This document shows, piece after piece, positions 1-13,066 of a DNA stretch of 64,000 bases; positions within the stretch are counted from its first letter, which is position 1, and every line of letters begins with the position of its first letter. Made by a program: the position numbers and the translations under genes. The DNA is from Apostichopus japonicus (lineage: Eukaryota; Echinodermata; Holothuroidea; Aspidochirotida; Stichopodidae), in the NCBI RefSeq assembly GCF_037975245.1, contig NC_092567.1, forward strand, positions 20,871,376 to 20,935,375. The letters run 5' to 3'. The notes beneath the pieces are model-generated. The model was given only the letters and a program-made list of their open reading frames with translations. It was not told the origin of the DNA and made no database searches.

Positions 1-3000
1 AAATTCTTTCCTTTGTGTTCATGCAAATTATTTTCTAGGGTATCTCGAGATTTTAATTCAGCCAAATAAAACTAATTTAAATAGATTCCGGTTTTTATCG
101 AGAACAATGAACGTGGGGGGTTGAATGCCTGCATAAGTTTCTTCTGCCGTGAGATAGTACTGTCTGAAACTCAATGGACTCTAGTGACAATTGTGCATAG
201 CTTTACATCAAAACGGTTCTGTTCTATACTGTTACTGGGTGATAACAGTTTCTGAAATCTCTCTCTTTATACATATTTATTTATCTACGAGCGTTATATA
301 CAGTAAGGAACGGTAAAACCTGAATGTATACACGTGAGTTATTTATAATATTTGTTCTTTGCAACTAAATGTATCCAACTTAATCCTACACTGAGGATTA
401 GGATTAGGATGGTCAGAGGTAACGCCATTGTGGTCACGTGACTGCGGTTAAGATTGAATCAAGTTTTTTGGCTTGCATGTCCAGAAACTTTTTTGGGGGG
501 AGGGGTAGGGGGGTTGTTAAGTACTGAGTGGTCACCTCCAAGTAGGACTTGTTCGTCAGATGTGAGTAAATCGAGGTGCAACGGATGTCAGCGTCGTTAT
601 GGTGACGCCATGTTTGGTTTACATGCTTAGGTATGTGTTTACCCTATATGATTTATTGTTTTCCTTCTTGAAAGCTTTGTTTATTAATATATTTATTTCT
701 CTTATCGTCTATTCCACAGAGTATCTTACCCTTGGGAACAATCGTTATAACAAAGACAACGGAAGGGTCAAATCACGAAAAACCAGTTACAGTACCATTG
801 TTAGCGAGCTAAGGTAAGTCTATAACCAAAATTTTGAATTTTTCATATACAACCACTATCTATAATGGGCATGCGCCAACTATGAGGCGGCGCGACCCAA
901 AAGTGCGATAGTGTAAAAGAGAAATAAATGGGTCGTGGGACATTTCCAGAGGTCAGAAATGTTATTTACAGTTTTCGGAGCTTGTCGATGGAGATCGATT
1001 TGGTCCTTTTGTTTGAACATCGAGTCCACAAACTAAACTATAGCTAAATTTCCTGAATTCTGGCTATCGATTATTAGGGTGGGGTATCTGGTGGGGTGGT
1101 GGGTTGGTGGGGTGGTTGGGTGGTGGGGTGATGGGGTGGTGGCTTAGTCTTCATGAAGGAACCTGGGTAGTGAACAGAAGACTTTGCGGACAAAATGGCC
1201 CCCCCCCCCCCAAAAAAAAATCTGTTTTGATTAATTAACTTATTTAGTGACTTAGAGCAAATATTCTATGCCATTATATAAGTCTGAAATCTGTATCATT
1301 CATATTGAATGCAACCTATACTGCTTGATGTAATTTATTCATATATTATTCTTTTTGCTTTGAGGGTGGGGGGGGGGGCATGAATTTTAAATGGAAACTT
1401 GTTTGTGACCGTCCAACAATACTCCGAGATGGGGTAGAAATTAACTTTAATATTTAACTGTTATACCTCAACAAGTAACATTTACTGTATTTTATCTGTT
1501 ATGGTCCTATAGGCTGTCCCTTTAAAAGAAAACTGTTAAGACTCATCTCATGAAGAGGTTTCCAATAACGTTAGAGTTCGTGTACACTTTGTGATAAACT
1601 GCACCTGTTTAATATCTGAGCCAAAGATGTTTCATATCTGTCCGTAACGACCTCTGTAGTTTATCATACTTTTTATTATTTTTATTATTAATAGCGACAT
1701 GTGCTTATATATGATTTTAAAAACAACAGACATTTATGTGAGTCGAAAGAATTTTCTCATTTCCTTGCACTATAATTTGTAATTTTCTTCCAACGGTTTC
1801 TTCATGTTAATGATAGTAATAGCAAATGTTTCTTCCCACCCCCCCTCCCCCCTTGTTTTATATTGAAAGTAGAAACCTGTCAGAAATCAATGTTGAGAAC
1901 AGAAAAACGTAGGCTTATCTTTTATTGTATATAACTAAATTGCGCCAAAAAATGTCTGATAATTGCACCATATACAAAATCCACCGAGGTCAATGTGCTT
2001 AGCAACAGTTCGTGCTCGGATTTTGTTTTGTGGGGTTTTTTTTCCCGCGTCATCTGTGTATCATCAAAATCAATATGGTCTATGTATTTACTATGTATTG
2101 CTTGTTTAAGAACTGCAAATCTTTTATCTCTTTATGATTTAAGTTTTCAATGTACGAGACTTTGGTTAGAATTATATGGGGATGGTGTACTTTAAAGGAG
2201 GAACCTCATTGAATAGTTAGAGAAATGGCTCTTCAAAAAAAAAATATCTCAGGCTCAACGATTAAAGTGACTGAACTACTTATTCTACCACACACAAACG
2301 TCAGTTTATGCGTCAGTTTCTCAGATGCAACATAATAGAAAGTTGCGTCATCAGAATTTTATAACTTAAAATTAACAGGTTTACAAAGCATGCCAAAGAA
2401 AAATGGTTGTTGAATGTCACCAAATGGCGCTCTGTTAGTTCATATGAATTTTAAAAAAATTTGGGTTCAGTTCATTTTTTTTATAAACCAGAATTAATTA
2501 AAAGAACTACTTGATAACATTAACATGTAGACCCTACACGGAGGAGCCCATGTAAACATCGATTTAGACTTAAAGGAGCATATCGGAGATTCTGCATATT
2601 TTAACTTTTGGTAAATAAATAGGATAGCACAAAGGTAGTTATAAAATCATTAGGCCTTATCATACTATCACCCATGCATGTTGCTATTCTTATTTCCTTT
2701 TTGGAGTTTATTACATATCAAGAATAAACCGCTGCGTCCCATGCATAAAATTCGTCGTTTGATAGATGTGTTAAATACCGTTTGGCCTTACAGATTACGA
2801 CTAGTACTGCTGTATTGAAGTTTAATACCGTGATGGAGAAGGATTTGAAAAGACCTTCGTTAGTCTTACAACATCAACCAAGAATCCAACAAAATACAAC
2901 GAAAATGTAGAAGTTATGTTCTGCTTTGTCGGGGTATTTTCTTCCCTTTTTTGGGGAAAAAAATCGACTGATCTATGCTGTCGTTTGTGACGATCTGAAC

Positions 3001-3396
3001 AAGGCCATCTGTTCGCCTCTGGGGTTGCACGTTCCGAAAGTTAATGTCACCTGATGAAATAATGGTCACAATATTTTTTACAAATATGAAAGTTATCCAA
3101 ATTTATCCCCCCCCCCCAAACACACACCCACACACAAATGAAAGAATACCGGCAGAGAAATTATTTATTTGAAGACAAAATTCAAGGTACTAAGTTTTTA
3201 ATTTACAAATATAGGATGAAAGTGGTAAATTGATCAACAGCAATTTATAACGTTTCTATGTTTGGCTAAGCAAAGCCCCAAGTAAAATTATTGCAGGTAT
3301 AGTGGCCTATATATAATTATGTCTCCGTGCAGACATTCGAAGTGAAAAGGGAAAAGTTGCAGTGAAATATATAAGCACACAATCATGTACTTAAAT

Positions 3397-3713
3397 GGGG
3401 CATATATTGTATTCAGTCATTCCTAAAGATTGCTCCCGATATTTTAATCAAGCAATAATTTGAACCCCACTTCATTGCTTATCATGTTGGATTTTATTAC
3501 ATGATTAAACAGTTTTGCACCTTGCGTGTGAATTTACTTAAATAAGGAAAACGACTTCCTTGGCTCGACAAATATGTGAAAAGTACTAGCATTGTAGTAT
3601 TGTAAACATAAGATAAACTTGTTAATTGAGCATATTTATATTTTATATATATATATATATCTATATATATATGCATATATCATTAAGGAATGACTGAATA
3701 CAATATATGCCCC
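3397..3713. repeat. Perfect 28-bp inverted repeat, 261-bp spacer
   Basis: Positions 3397-3424 read GGGGCATATATTG and continue to ATTCCT; positions 3686-3713 are their exact reverse complement. The match stops abruptly on both sides. It may be a small inverted duplication or the ends of a degraded fold-back element. No flanking target duplication is evident. Confidence 0.85.
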
Positions 3714-3720
3714 ACATATG

Positions 3721-3784
<64 letters not shown>

Positions 3785-3803
3785 TATATACATATATATA
3801 TGC
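3640..3803. repeat. AT/CA microsatellite cluster
   Basis: Two runs of alternating AT (about 3640-3671 and 3733-3803), the second preceded by a short CA run. It lies inside and next to the spacer of a 28-bp inverted repeat. The open frames read here encode only Tyr/Ile runs and are not genes. Confidence 0.9.
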
Positions 3804-4557
3804 ACTAGCTAAGTGCGGTATGAACACAAAACGTGATCAGATCGCCATGGGCATTTTTCGTGACATCAACATGCGCAGCAAGTGTGTTGGGTATATACGT
3901 AAGTGTTGAGTTCTTGATATTGACAATTTCTTTTGAGCTTTGTGGAATAAAAATATATCCTGTGGTTATTTGCAAAATTCAACAATTTTCACGGAAGTTT
4001 GATACGTATTACAACAATGTTTTTTTGTCTTAGTTCTTTTTTTCTTTTTGCCTTTCTGGCATTTTGGCTTAAAGAAGTCAACGAAGTATGTTCAATAGGG
4101 AAACAAATGCAGGCACACGTAAACACTTTGCTACGAACCACGGAATGTATTTTGATGAGAATTCAACATGGCGTCGGCGCTCTCCTAGACATGCAAATCT
4201 ACACAAAATCTGGCCTTTTCTCAAGAGGCCGTTACCACTGGCAGGTTGTAGTTACTGGCTAACATCACGTAACACTTGAACACCACCGATTGGGGCATAT
4301 ATTCAACCGTCAAATGCATCTCGGTTTACGATGACGACACCGCAGCTCTCTTGGTGTACGTGTATCACATCGACGGTATAGATGTAGTCTGGTTTATCTG
4401 CATAATATATGACCAATACAAGTATATCAATAGAGAGGTGAAACATTCTCAAGCACTTGTTTCAAATACATAATTAGTGGGTTCACTGCGGTCTTACATA
4501 CCCCCCCCCCTTTGTTTGAATAAAATTACTGCATAATTACATCCGTTTATTTTCAAA

Positions 4558-4638
4558 TATATACAACCACACACACATAAACACACTCATATATATTAAT
4601 ATATAAATATATCTATATTAATATATAAATATAGATAT

Positions 4639-4682
<44 letters not shown>
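4558..4682. repeat. AT-rich microsatellite
   Basis: Irregular TATATTAATATATAAATA units run into a pure AT tract that ends at 4682. Confidence 0.9.
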
Positions 4683-4684
<2 letters not shown>

Positions 4685-5820
4685 TGTACATAACTTAAAT
4701 GTAACGGCATATTTATTCGAAGACCCCCACTCCCCCACCCCCTCCCCCTCTATCTCCTCTTATCAACACCTCAACCATCCGAAGTATTTACCGTCAGTAT
4801 TGATAATACTAAACATGCAATGCTCTGTATAGCTGTATGGAGTTCCTATACATTATTCATTCTCTTCTTTGCGATTTAAGTGACAATCCTTCCCATCCAC
4901 CCATCCGAGTCCGCACCCACCGCCAACCCAACCCCCCCCCCCCCGAACCCTATCCCTATTCAACTCCGCTGTGGTTATTGAACACTCGTTTGTGGATGCA
5001 TCTGTTCATCCATTTTATCACTCAAGGTTTTCATAACCTCAAAGCTAAACGTAAAATCCAAGATGGATACATCACACCAAATGGCAATATTTGTCACCGA
5101 GATTTCAGACTAGAATGCCAGAATTTATTAGGTTGACTGATTGCTTTCAAAGTTCTCCTCTTGAAACAAACAAACAAAACAAAAATTAAATAGAAAATGT
5201 CTGGCTAATTTGACTATCGTGAGATCAAACAAGATTACACGTCCGTTGTTTAGACCAAATGTTTTGACATAAATCAATATGGTTCATCTCGATTCGATAA
5301 ATTACAAAAAGAAAATCTCTCACCGCTCTCAAAAATCCCCAAAGATTGATAATTCATTTTAATGGTCGAAACCCCAACAGATTTGACTTTTTTGTTTATT
5401 GGAAAATTTAATCCTTTACTCCACTTTGGTGGTAAATCCAGCATCCTTTCTAAAAAAGATTCCTTTTTTGTGTTTTTTCTCACTCTCTCTATCTCTAGTT
5501 TTTTTCCATCTCCTTCGAAAACCAATCGACATATAATCTTGTCCTCTTCTTCAAGAGAGCTTTAGGCGATTTGAAAGAAAATTTGTCCCTCCAGGAGTCA
5601 GCTCTGGTCACATAGATCAACTTTAAAAGTCAGTGAATCGGAAATGCGCTGAAAAGTTTTAGGTCACCTTCGCTGTAAGGATAAGTGTAGAAACGTGGCT
5701 ATACATTTTGAGCATCAAACATTAAGTTATTGATTAACGGACTCGAATCTTCAAATGGTGCTTTATCCGCCTTCCACCCAACAAGCGTAAATAAGCAGTT
5801 TTGACGTAAATCTTCCAAAC

Positions 5821-5826
<6 letters not shown>

Positions 5827-5871
<45 letters not shown>

Positions 5872-5960
5872 TATATATATATTGTATATATATTATATAT
5901 ATATTATATATATTATAAATATATATTATAAATATATATTATATATATATATATATATAT
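5827..5960. repeat. AT microsatellite
   Basis: Alternating AT interrupted by TTTATA and AAATAT units, about 130 bp. Confidence 0.9.
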
Positions 5961-6543
5961 AAAATCTCCAGAATTATGTAATGTATCTTAGATATTACGT
6001 CACTATACATAAATGTCGTCACATGTACGAGAGAAAGAGAGAGAAATATGTACACGCATTTTGTTTATACACGCGATCTACAAATAGATAGGCCTATTTC
6101 CATCTCGGAAGTGTTTCTATGGAAACAGCTTGTTGACAGCATATATTGGTTATAGCAATTGGCACAATCATTTCTTAGAAAGGCAGAGGTTTATATCCCA
6201 ATATTATTTTTTTTTACTTTAATCCATGTAAAGCCATTTCTCGTGTAATCAATCATTGCATATATCTGATTGAAAGGAAAATAATTGCTATGGCTATCCT
6301 AGAGATGAAAGAACGGATATTGGAAGCTAATGAAATGAGAGCTATTCGTTCAAAAAAGAATATTAGACTTGTCTAGATGTCAAATCAGATTAAAGTTTTA
6401 TTGCTTTTATTTTTTTGGTAATCTTCTTTTTCTTTTCTTTTTATCGATCTGTTGAAAAGCGACATATATCACTTCTGTGGTCGTATTTTGGCATCTTAAT
6501 TTCTGTCTCTGTAATTCGTCATTCCATATAAACTTTTAACTTC

Positions 6544-6592
6544 GTATTAGCAGGGAGCTGCTACTATTAGAGTAGCAGCTCCCTGGTATTAG
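6544..6592. mobile_element. 35-bp perfect hairpin with 7-bp flanking repeats (micro-MITE candidate)
   Basis: CAGGGAGCTGCTACT (6551-6565), a five-base loop ATTAG, then the exact reverse complement (6571-6585). The hairpin is flanked directly by GTATTAG at 6544-6550 and again at 6586-6592. A perfect inverted repeat bounded by a direct repeat is what a transposed element with a target-site duplication looks like. The CAGGG terminus resembles hAT-type ends, though hAT duplications are usually 8 bp. Origin is inferred. Confidence 0.55.
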
Positions 6593-6599
6593 TGACAAT

Positions 6600-7020
6600 A
6601 ACACATCCCTGGATATCGCAATGTATATAGAACAATACAAATATAACAATGTAAATATAACAATGTAACTAGAACAATGTCAATATTACCATGTAAATAT
6701 AACAATGCACATATGATAATGTTAATATAACAATGCAAACATTTCAACGTAAACAACAATTCATGTGTTGCATTTTGCAGGATGTAAACCTGACAATGAA
6801 AATTTAACAATGCAAACATGACAATACAACCATAAAAGTCAAAACAATAACAATATAAATGTGTTTTGTTTTCTTCTCCAGCTATAACAATGCAAATATA
6901 ACAATACTAACATAACAATGCTTATGTAACACTTACAATACGGATGGGACAACGCACACCAACATCTTTTACAACATATATAACAATGAAAATTATAACA
7001 ATGCGGATATAACAATAAAG
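6600..7020. repeat. Degenerate AACAATGTAAATAT minisatellite
   Basis: Repeated 12-15 bp units built on ATAACAATG with variable tails (TAAATAT, CAAACAT, AAAATT). Copies are imperfect, and the array is interrupted near 6860-6890 and 6940-6980. Reverse-strand open frames rich in LLYLHCYI come from this array and are not genes. Confidence 0.75.
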
Positions 7021-7116
7021 ACAAGTCAAGTTCCCGCAACATTTTAAGGTTTGAAAGAGGAGAGTCACGCAAGTTATACGTTGTGGTATAACTTGAAGTT
7101 GAGTTCATCCCAAAAA

Positions 7117-7236
7117 CCTCATGTTGACTCAACTAGATTCAAGGAAACCTTGTATAAGAGTTATTCCATGAGGAGTTGGCTCACCTAGAAACCTCATATT
7201 GACTAAACTATAGATCAAAGGAAACCTTGTATAAAA
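7117..7236. repeat. Two-copy direct repeat, period about 75 bp
   Basis: ACCTCATGTTGACT through GGAAACCTTGTATA (7117-7157) recurs with few changes at 7191-7234. Confidence 0.75.
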
Positions 7237-7311
7237 TCCCTTAAATTCAGTTTTGAATATTTATATTTGTTTTACTCTTCATGTTCATACCGTTTTCCTT
7301 CTCTTCCACAG

Positions 7312-7408
7312 GAACGCTCTTTAAAATGAAGGCCAGTTTGGCGGTACCCATTACACTATGTATGTTTTGTTATCTACTTGTTACAGTAACATCAGTAACT
7401 ATTAACAG
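7312..7408 (+). CDS. CTP: Calcitonin-type precursor, exon with start and signal peptide
   Basis: Acceptor CCACAG at 7306-7311, 14 nt of 5' UTR, ATG at 7326-7328, donor GTAAGA after 7408. It encodes the signal peptide and ends in phase 2. An upstream non-coding exon is implied. Confidence 0.88.
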
Positions 7409-10400
7409 GTAAGAAATGAACCACGCCCCACCCCACCCCCCATTTTTTTTTTTTTTTAAATCCTTTATTCCTTTATTTCTATGATACAAACTTAATTCTA
7501 AATGCCTTGAACATCTCTAAAACCTTGAAAATATACTCTCTTTACGGATGTCGAGAATTATCACTCTGTATGAGGAGGGACTGTTGTTTTGCTTCTCACA
7601 AGTCAAAGATATTCCATTAAGTTAGTTCTAAATAAAGCGAAAATTATACTTTTTTTGTGTAGTGCTATACTTTTTGAGTGAAGTAACTATTTGTGAAGAA
7701 GAGAATAATTTCATTTATCAAAATAATTGATTGATCATCCCGGATATTAAACTCAAAGAGAGAAGTCTCACCCATCCGTGTGGAATTAATTTTGCAGAAC
7801 AAACCGTGCGAAAATGTAGCATACAAATGGTTCTAAACTCACTAGCATCAAACCATTAAACAAATCAGTTTTAATCAATTTACATCTTAGCAATGTTTTT
7901 TAGCTCATGATATAAGTTAAGTTAAGCATAACAATTTCATTTTTCTTGTATACGCCTTCCATCGATACTGAAAAAACAGCCCTCCGCACATATTTCTGAA
8001 CAGGGACTCTGCAAACATCACATTAATAATGACCATCCCTAAAGGGATATCGTCATCATTTCAAATTGTCAAAGAAGAATGAATATTCATTTGATTATAG
8101 CTGAGAGGTTGATCAGTCTTATCACGAAGAAGGGGGGAGTGAAAATTGTAGAAACAAATCTTTCGCCATTAATAATTGTCTCGAGAAATTCTTTACCATC
8201 ACGTCGGTTTGCATTTATAATACTGTCAATCTGTTACCGTTTACAATCCATCCACTTAGCTATACGTGACTAGACCCACGTTTAAGGATTTCTGCCTCTT
8301 GTGCAATTTTTTTTTTCATTTTTTTCTTCTCTGTTTTGGTATTTGTATTAATCTTGTGAGTCCAAATTTATTTTTATTTTATTTTTTAACTGCATGTCAC
8401 TTTTCCTTCATATTTGGGATTTGGAAAAAATGTTTTGGTCACTGGGGATAATTAAAAGCTAGAGGATTGGGGGGGGGGGTGTACCTTCTTTTATTTCATT
8501 TGGGAGTTAGAAAGAGAAAAGGGGTACTTGTTTATTATTGTCATTAAACCGTTGGTGCATTTGAACAAACACAGAGGATTATAGTCACGTGGGTAACAAC
8601 ATTCAAGGGGTTGTGTGTTCATCTTTTTTTCGACGTAGCCAAGTGGGAACCAAGCAAGGTCCTTTGTGAACCCCATTCACCGCCAAGCATCCTTCCCTCC
8701 TTTTCCCAAGAAACAGAGGAAAAATCAATACCTACCACAGGTCAAGTCTTTTTCATGTGCTTGAAACACAACAATTATCCAGTGCCCGAATAACAAACGC
8801 GAATACTGGAAGGAATAATTTGATGGCTGACGTGGAATTTCTTTAGCAAAATTATTGAAAGGTTTCTGCATATTATATTATATTATATCATATTTAAAAG
8901 TGCTATGAGAGTCTGCCCCGGATCACACGCAATCAACCAGAGCAAAAAAACTTATAAAAAATATTTATATCAACTAAGGAAATCATGACGTCAATGATTT
9001 AAATCGAATCATATATTAAAAAGAAAGAAAGTTCCGTTTTATTCTTGCCACACTTTTATTTTTTTTAATTCCCTAGATAGTCAACTACCCATCTATAATT
9101 TGCAAATTTACTTCGTTTAGTTGTAATTATGAATATTTTCATTGGTAAATTGCAGACATTTAAGATGATATATTTTCACCAATCAATATTTTAGTCAAAT
9201 GGCAATACTGTGATATAGTGGTTTTGTATTTCAATTTTTGGTGGATTAATTTTTCATTACCATAGTTTGCGCGACTTTATTAAACTATCAGTTGATCTTT
9301 AAACAATGTATTTTTCAAGAGGTTTTCATTAATATAGCAGGAATTTTTTCATTCATTTTTCCTGGAATTCAAACGTCATTTTCTCGACAGATTTGTGTCA
9401 TAGAAACATGACATTTTTTGACGTGATGTAGTGTAGGTAAATATTTTGCGAAGTGGAAGGTTGCCTGTATCATTGTCTTAGGGGCGAGAAGGGGAGGGGA
9501 GGGGTAGGGAGAGGGGGAGGGCGAAGGGCGAGGAAATGGTTACAGTATTCACTTGATATGCCGAACACATGTGTGTAAGGTGTTTTTGATGCCGTGGTTC
9601 TAACAGTCTTTCTTTTTCATTTTTCCTTGTCCATGTTGTAGACCGAACGCCGGCTTGGAATTATCAAGACAGTATCCCGAATTATATGAAAAAATTCTTC
9701 GCCAACTTATTAACGAACCAACGCAGTACGTATACCAATCTGGTATAGGTGGCAGAAATGACAGGCTTGAAACGCTCACATTACATGCTTATACCTCAAT
9801 TGTCTATAGCAGTCTATAAATACTCCATTATATTATAAGTGTTTCGACCGTGTCATAAAACTATTGCGTGTATGCCCCTACCCCTATCCATCTCCTCCCC
9901 TCCCCTCCCACCTCAAACTAACTTTGTTGTTTACATTTACACCCCGCACCCTTCCACCTCTTGTGAAATTAACTGCGGTATTTTTTTTATTTTTTATAAC
10001 TAACCATAGCATTAAAGAAAATAGAATGAAATCAAAATATAAAATAGATATTAATTTGTATGATATTTAAACGTGACCATATGACGTTAGAGCATGGACA
10101 ATATATAACGTATCATCAATCATCCATGCTTCTAATTTAAATATATTCAATTAATTAACGAATACTCGTGGACTCGAACTATAGGTTGTAAAGTTGTCCT
10201 CCGTAGCAAACTTAGCGACTGGACTCGAGTCATAAAAAATTACTGGCAGTGATGCGATTTGAACTTAGATATTATGTGACATCGTCACAACTCCAGAACT
10301 GTACGTGTGTGTGTGAGTCACGTGGCAAGGAATTTCAGAACTCTTACTCTGTTTAATGATAGCATATTTGTTTGTTGTTTTTAAAAAGGAAATCTCTTTT

Positions 10401-13021
10401 TGTATCTGTAAAATCAACTAATGGGATTATGTTTGTGTCGCTCCGGTTTTCTTTTTTTTTTTCTCCATTTTTGGAAGCTGTGACCTCACAGTACACAAAA
10501 CCTAAATGGCTTCATGAAACATTAAAAATTGTCTGAACGTGGTGTTACCCTCCCCCCTATCCCTACCTCCAACCCCCTCCCCTTCCCCGCTTACTTCATG
10601 CACATTTTCTCATATATACATATAGTCATATACCAAATCACCGTATATTCACCTTTAACCCCTTTCCCTACTATATTCATGTTCATGTCTCGAGTCACAG
10701 CAGGAGATCAAAGTCGTGTCGGTTGCGGCAATTTAAACTACACGTGACTTGGGCCATGACTCGTTGCAAATGTTCCCTCTGCTATAACCATGTTATTTGC
10801 ATGATTTTATTCTTTCTTGTTATTATTAATAACTCATTATTAATATTATTAGTACTATTATGATTATTGATTCTATTTCTTGTTGCCGCAGATACAAACG
10901 GAGTTGCTCAAATAAGTTTGCTGGTTGTGCACACATGAAAGTCGCTAATGCAGTATTAAAACAGAATAGCAGGGGTCAACAGCAATTTAAATTTGGATCG
11001 GCTGGTCCCGGAAAACGAAGTTTTCCTTATCTTGACCTCGAGTGAGCCACGTGACAGCCAAACCACCCCCTTACGTCATTGTCTACTTTAAAGCTGGTCA
11101 TTGTTATGTTAATAAGTTGAGTTGCATATGAATATGAATATTCATATTAAATTAATATGGGAGTGCAGTTAAAAACATTAAAGGCAACAAGGTGGAAAGA
11201 GAAACAAGGGTTGAGGGTAAGGTTTTATTTCATAACAATAGTTTAAGAAATTTTCAATTTTCAGTTGCGTCCTCAAAAATCGCAGTTAGTAAGTAGGAAA
11301 TGTCAGATTGCGACAAGAAGACATTGGCCCAGAATGTTGTATGCAGAGTTGGCTAGGCTAGGTTAGGTATATCCACTTATGAAGTATGGTAGGTGAACAT
11401 AAAATATAAATAGGTTTTTTTCATTTTTTACTGCGGTTATGAAAAGAAGCCGATGTTCCTAACATTTAAACTGTAATCTACACTACTGCCAAACCAAGAA
11501 TAAGTAACAAAAGAAGTTAATATCCAGGGATATTTAATAACGAGAAAAAATAAGCTGCAAATTCCCCTATAACCCTGAAGCATTCCCCCATATTTGTTAG
11601 TTCCAAAACCACAAATAAACCAGTGACCACTGCAGTTTGAAAGAGCGACAAGGTCAAAGTTGAAATGAGGCACACTGAGTATTGGTGGCGGCATTAATGA
11701 AATCTAAGCCCAATTATCAAAGCCGTTTTGGAAACAGATTGGACTTGATACAAGTCGTAACCATATACAGACGACTTGATTTCAGAATTGTGTAACTGTG
11801 TTGGTCTGAACCTAGAATCATATAAACAGGCAAACATTTATTTGGAATTAGTATTATTCTTATTACATACTGTTATAACCGTTTACTGATATAAATCTGA
11901 GAGAAAATATCAGCTTTAAAGTAGACTTTAAGGAGTGTGGTTTGGCTATATTTGTTTTTGTTTTTTGCAAGATATAAAAAAAGGAGAATACTGCTCCTAT
12001 TTGTAGAATATCATTATATCATGTGACATATTATAAGCATGGAGCATGCGCATGACAAAGTACCTTTAACCTTACATTATAACATTGATTATATGTATGT
12101 AACCGGTTATTCATTATTCTCCTTGCAAATAAGAAAAAGCATAGGAAATATTATATTTAAACTCCTTTTGATGATCCGGTATAGCGCCATCGAGTTTTCA
12201 TCAAGTCTGCTTAAAAAAAAGCGTGGCGGTATTTTCCTTTTTCTATAATCTGAATATTATTAACCTGCATGTTATCACAAATAATATACATGTTGCATGT
12301 AAAATCAACTACTAACCAAATCTTTCAATATTGCTATATTCATTGGACTAACCTTCAACCTACTAGACTTCACACCCCATCACCCCTTCCCCCTCCCATT
12401 ACTCATCACCCCTTCCCCCTCCCATTTACCCCTTCCCCTCCCACCATCCCATCATTGCAATGTTCGTATAACTCCAAGTTCCACCAAGCTTGCAGGACCT
12501 TAAAAAATCACTCGAGTGATACTTGTAACAAATAGACAATATCTGTTTAAAAACAGGTACTTGGAAGCCAAGTAGGTGGGTGGAGAAAGTGGGGCCGGAT
12601 AGGTGGGTTGGATATTTCAGCTGATATGGTGGGCCGGGTAGGAAGGCTGATAAGGTGGGCCGGATTCGTGGAACAAATAGACAATTTACTCTGCTTGCAC
12701 AGCATAATTTTATTTTTTCCACTAATATAATCCACTCTAATTTTCAAAATAATGAAGAAAGGTTACACGATAGCAAAGTAGACAGATGTGCTCCTCATTA
12801 TCGACGACAGTACGATTATCGTATGGCACATTTTGGGCTCCGTACAAAAAAAATCTGTGAATCCCTCCTAATCATCAAGCACTCTTTGATGCGTCTAATC
12901 CCTCCCCCCCCCTACCCCACCCTCCTAACTCAACCACCAGTTTTTTACCTTTTTTTTCAATTCATTCACTCTCTAGCTGTCAAGACAATAACTCTATAGA
13001 TAAATGATATATTATAATTAA

Positions 13022-13066
<45 letters not shown>

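Larger units (their letters stand above)
1..7311. other. Upstream intergenic DNA, no coding gene seen
   Basis: I see no family-recognisable exon here. The open frames are short and low in complexity. The region holds a GGTGGGGT-rich stretch (about 1078-1142), AT microsatellites near 3640-3803, 4560-4682 and 5827-5960, a 28-bp inverted repeat (3397-3424 with 3686-3713), a 35-bp hairpin with flanking direct repeats (6544-6592) and an AACAATGTAAATAT-type minisatellite (about 6600-7020). A non-coding 5' UTR exon of the calcitonin-type gene probably lies here, because the first coding exon begins at a splice acceptor, but I cannot place it. Confidence 0.6.
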
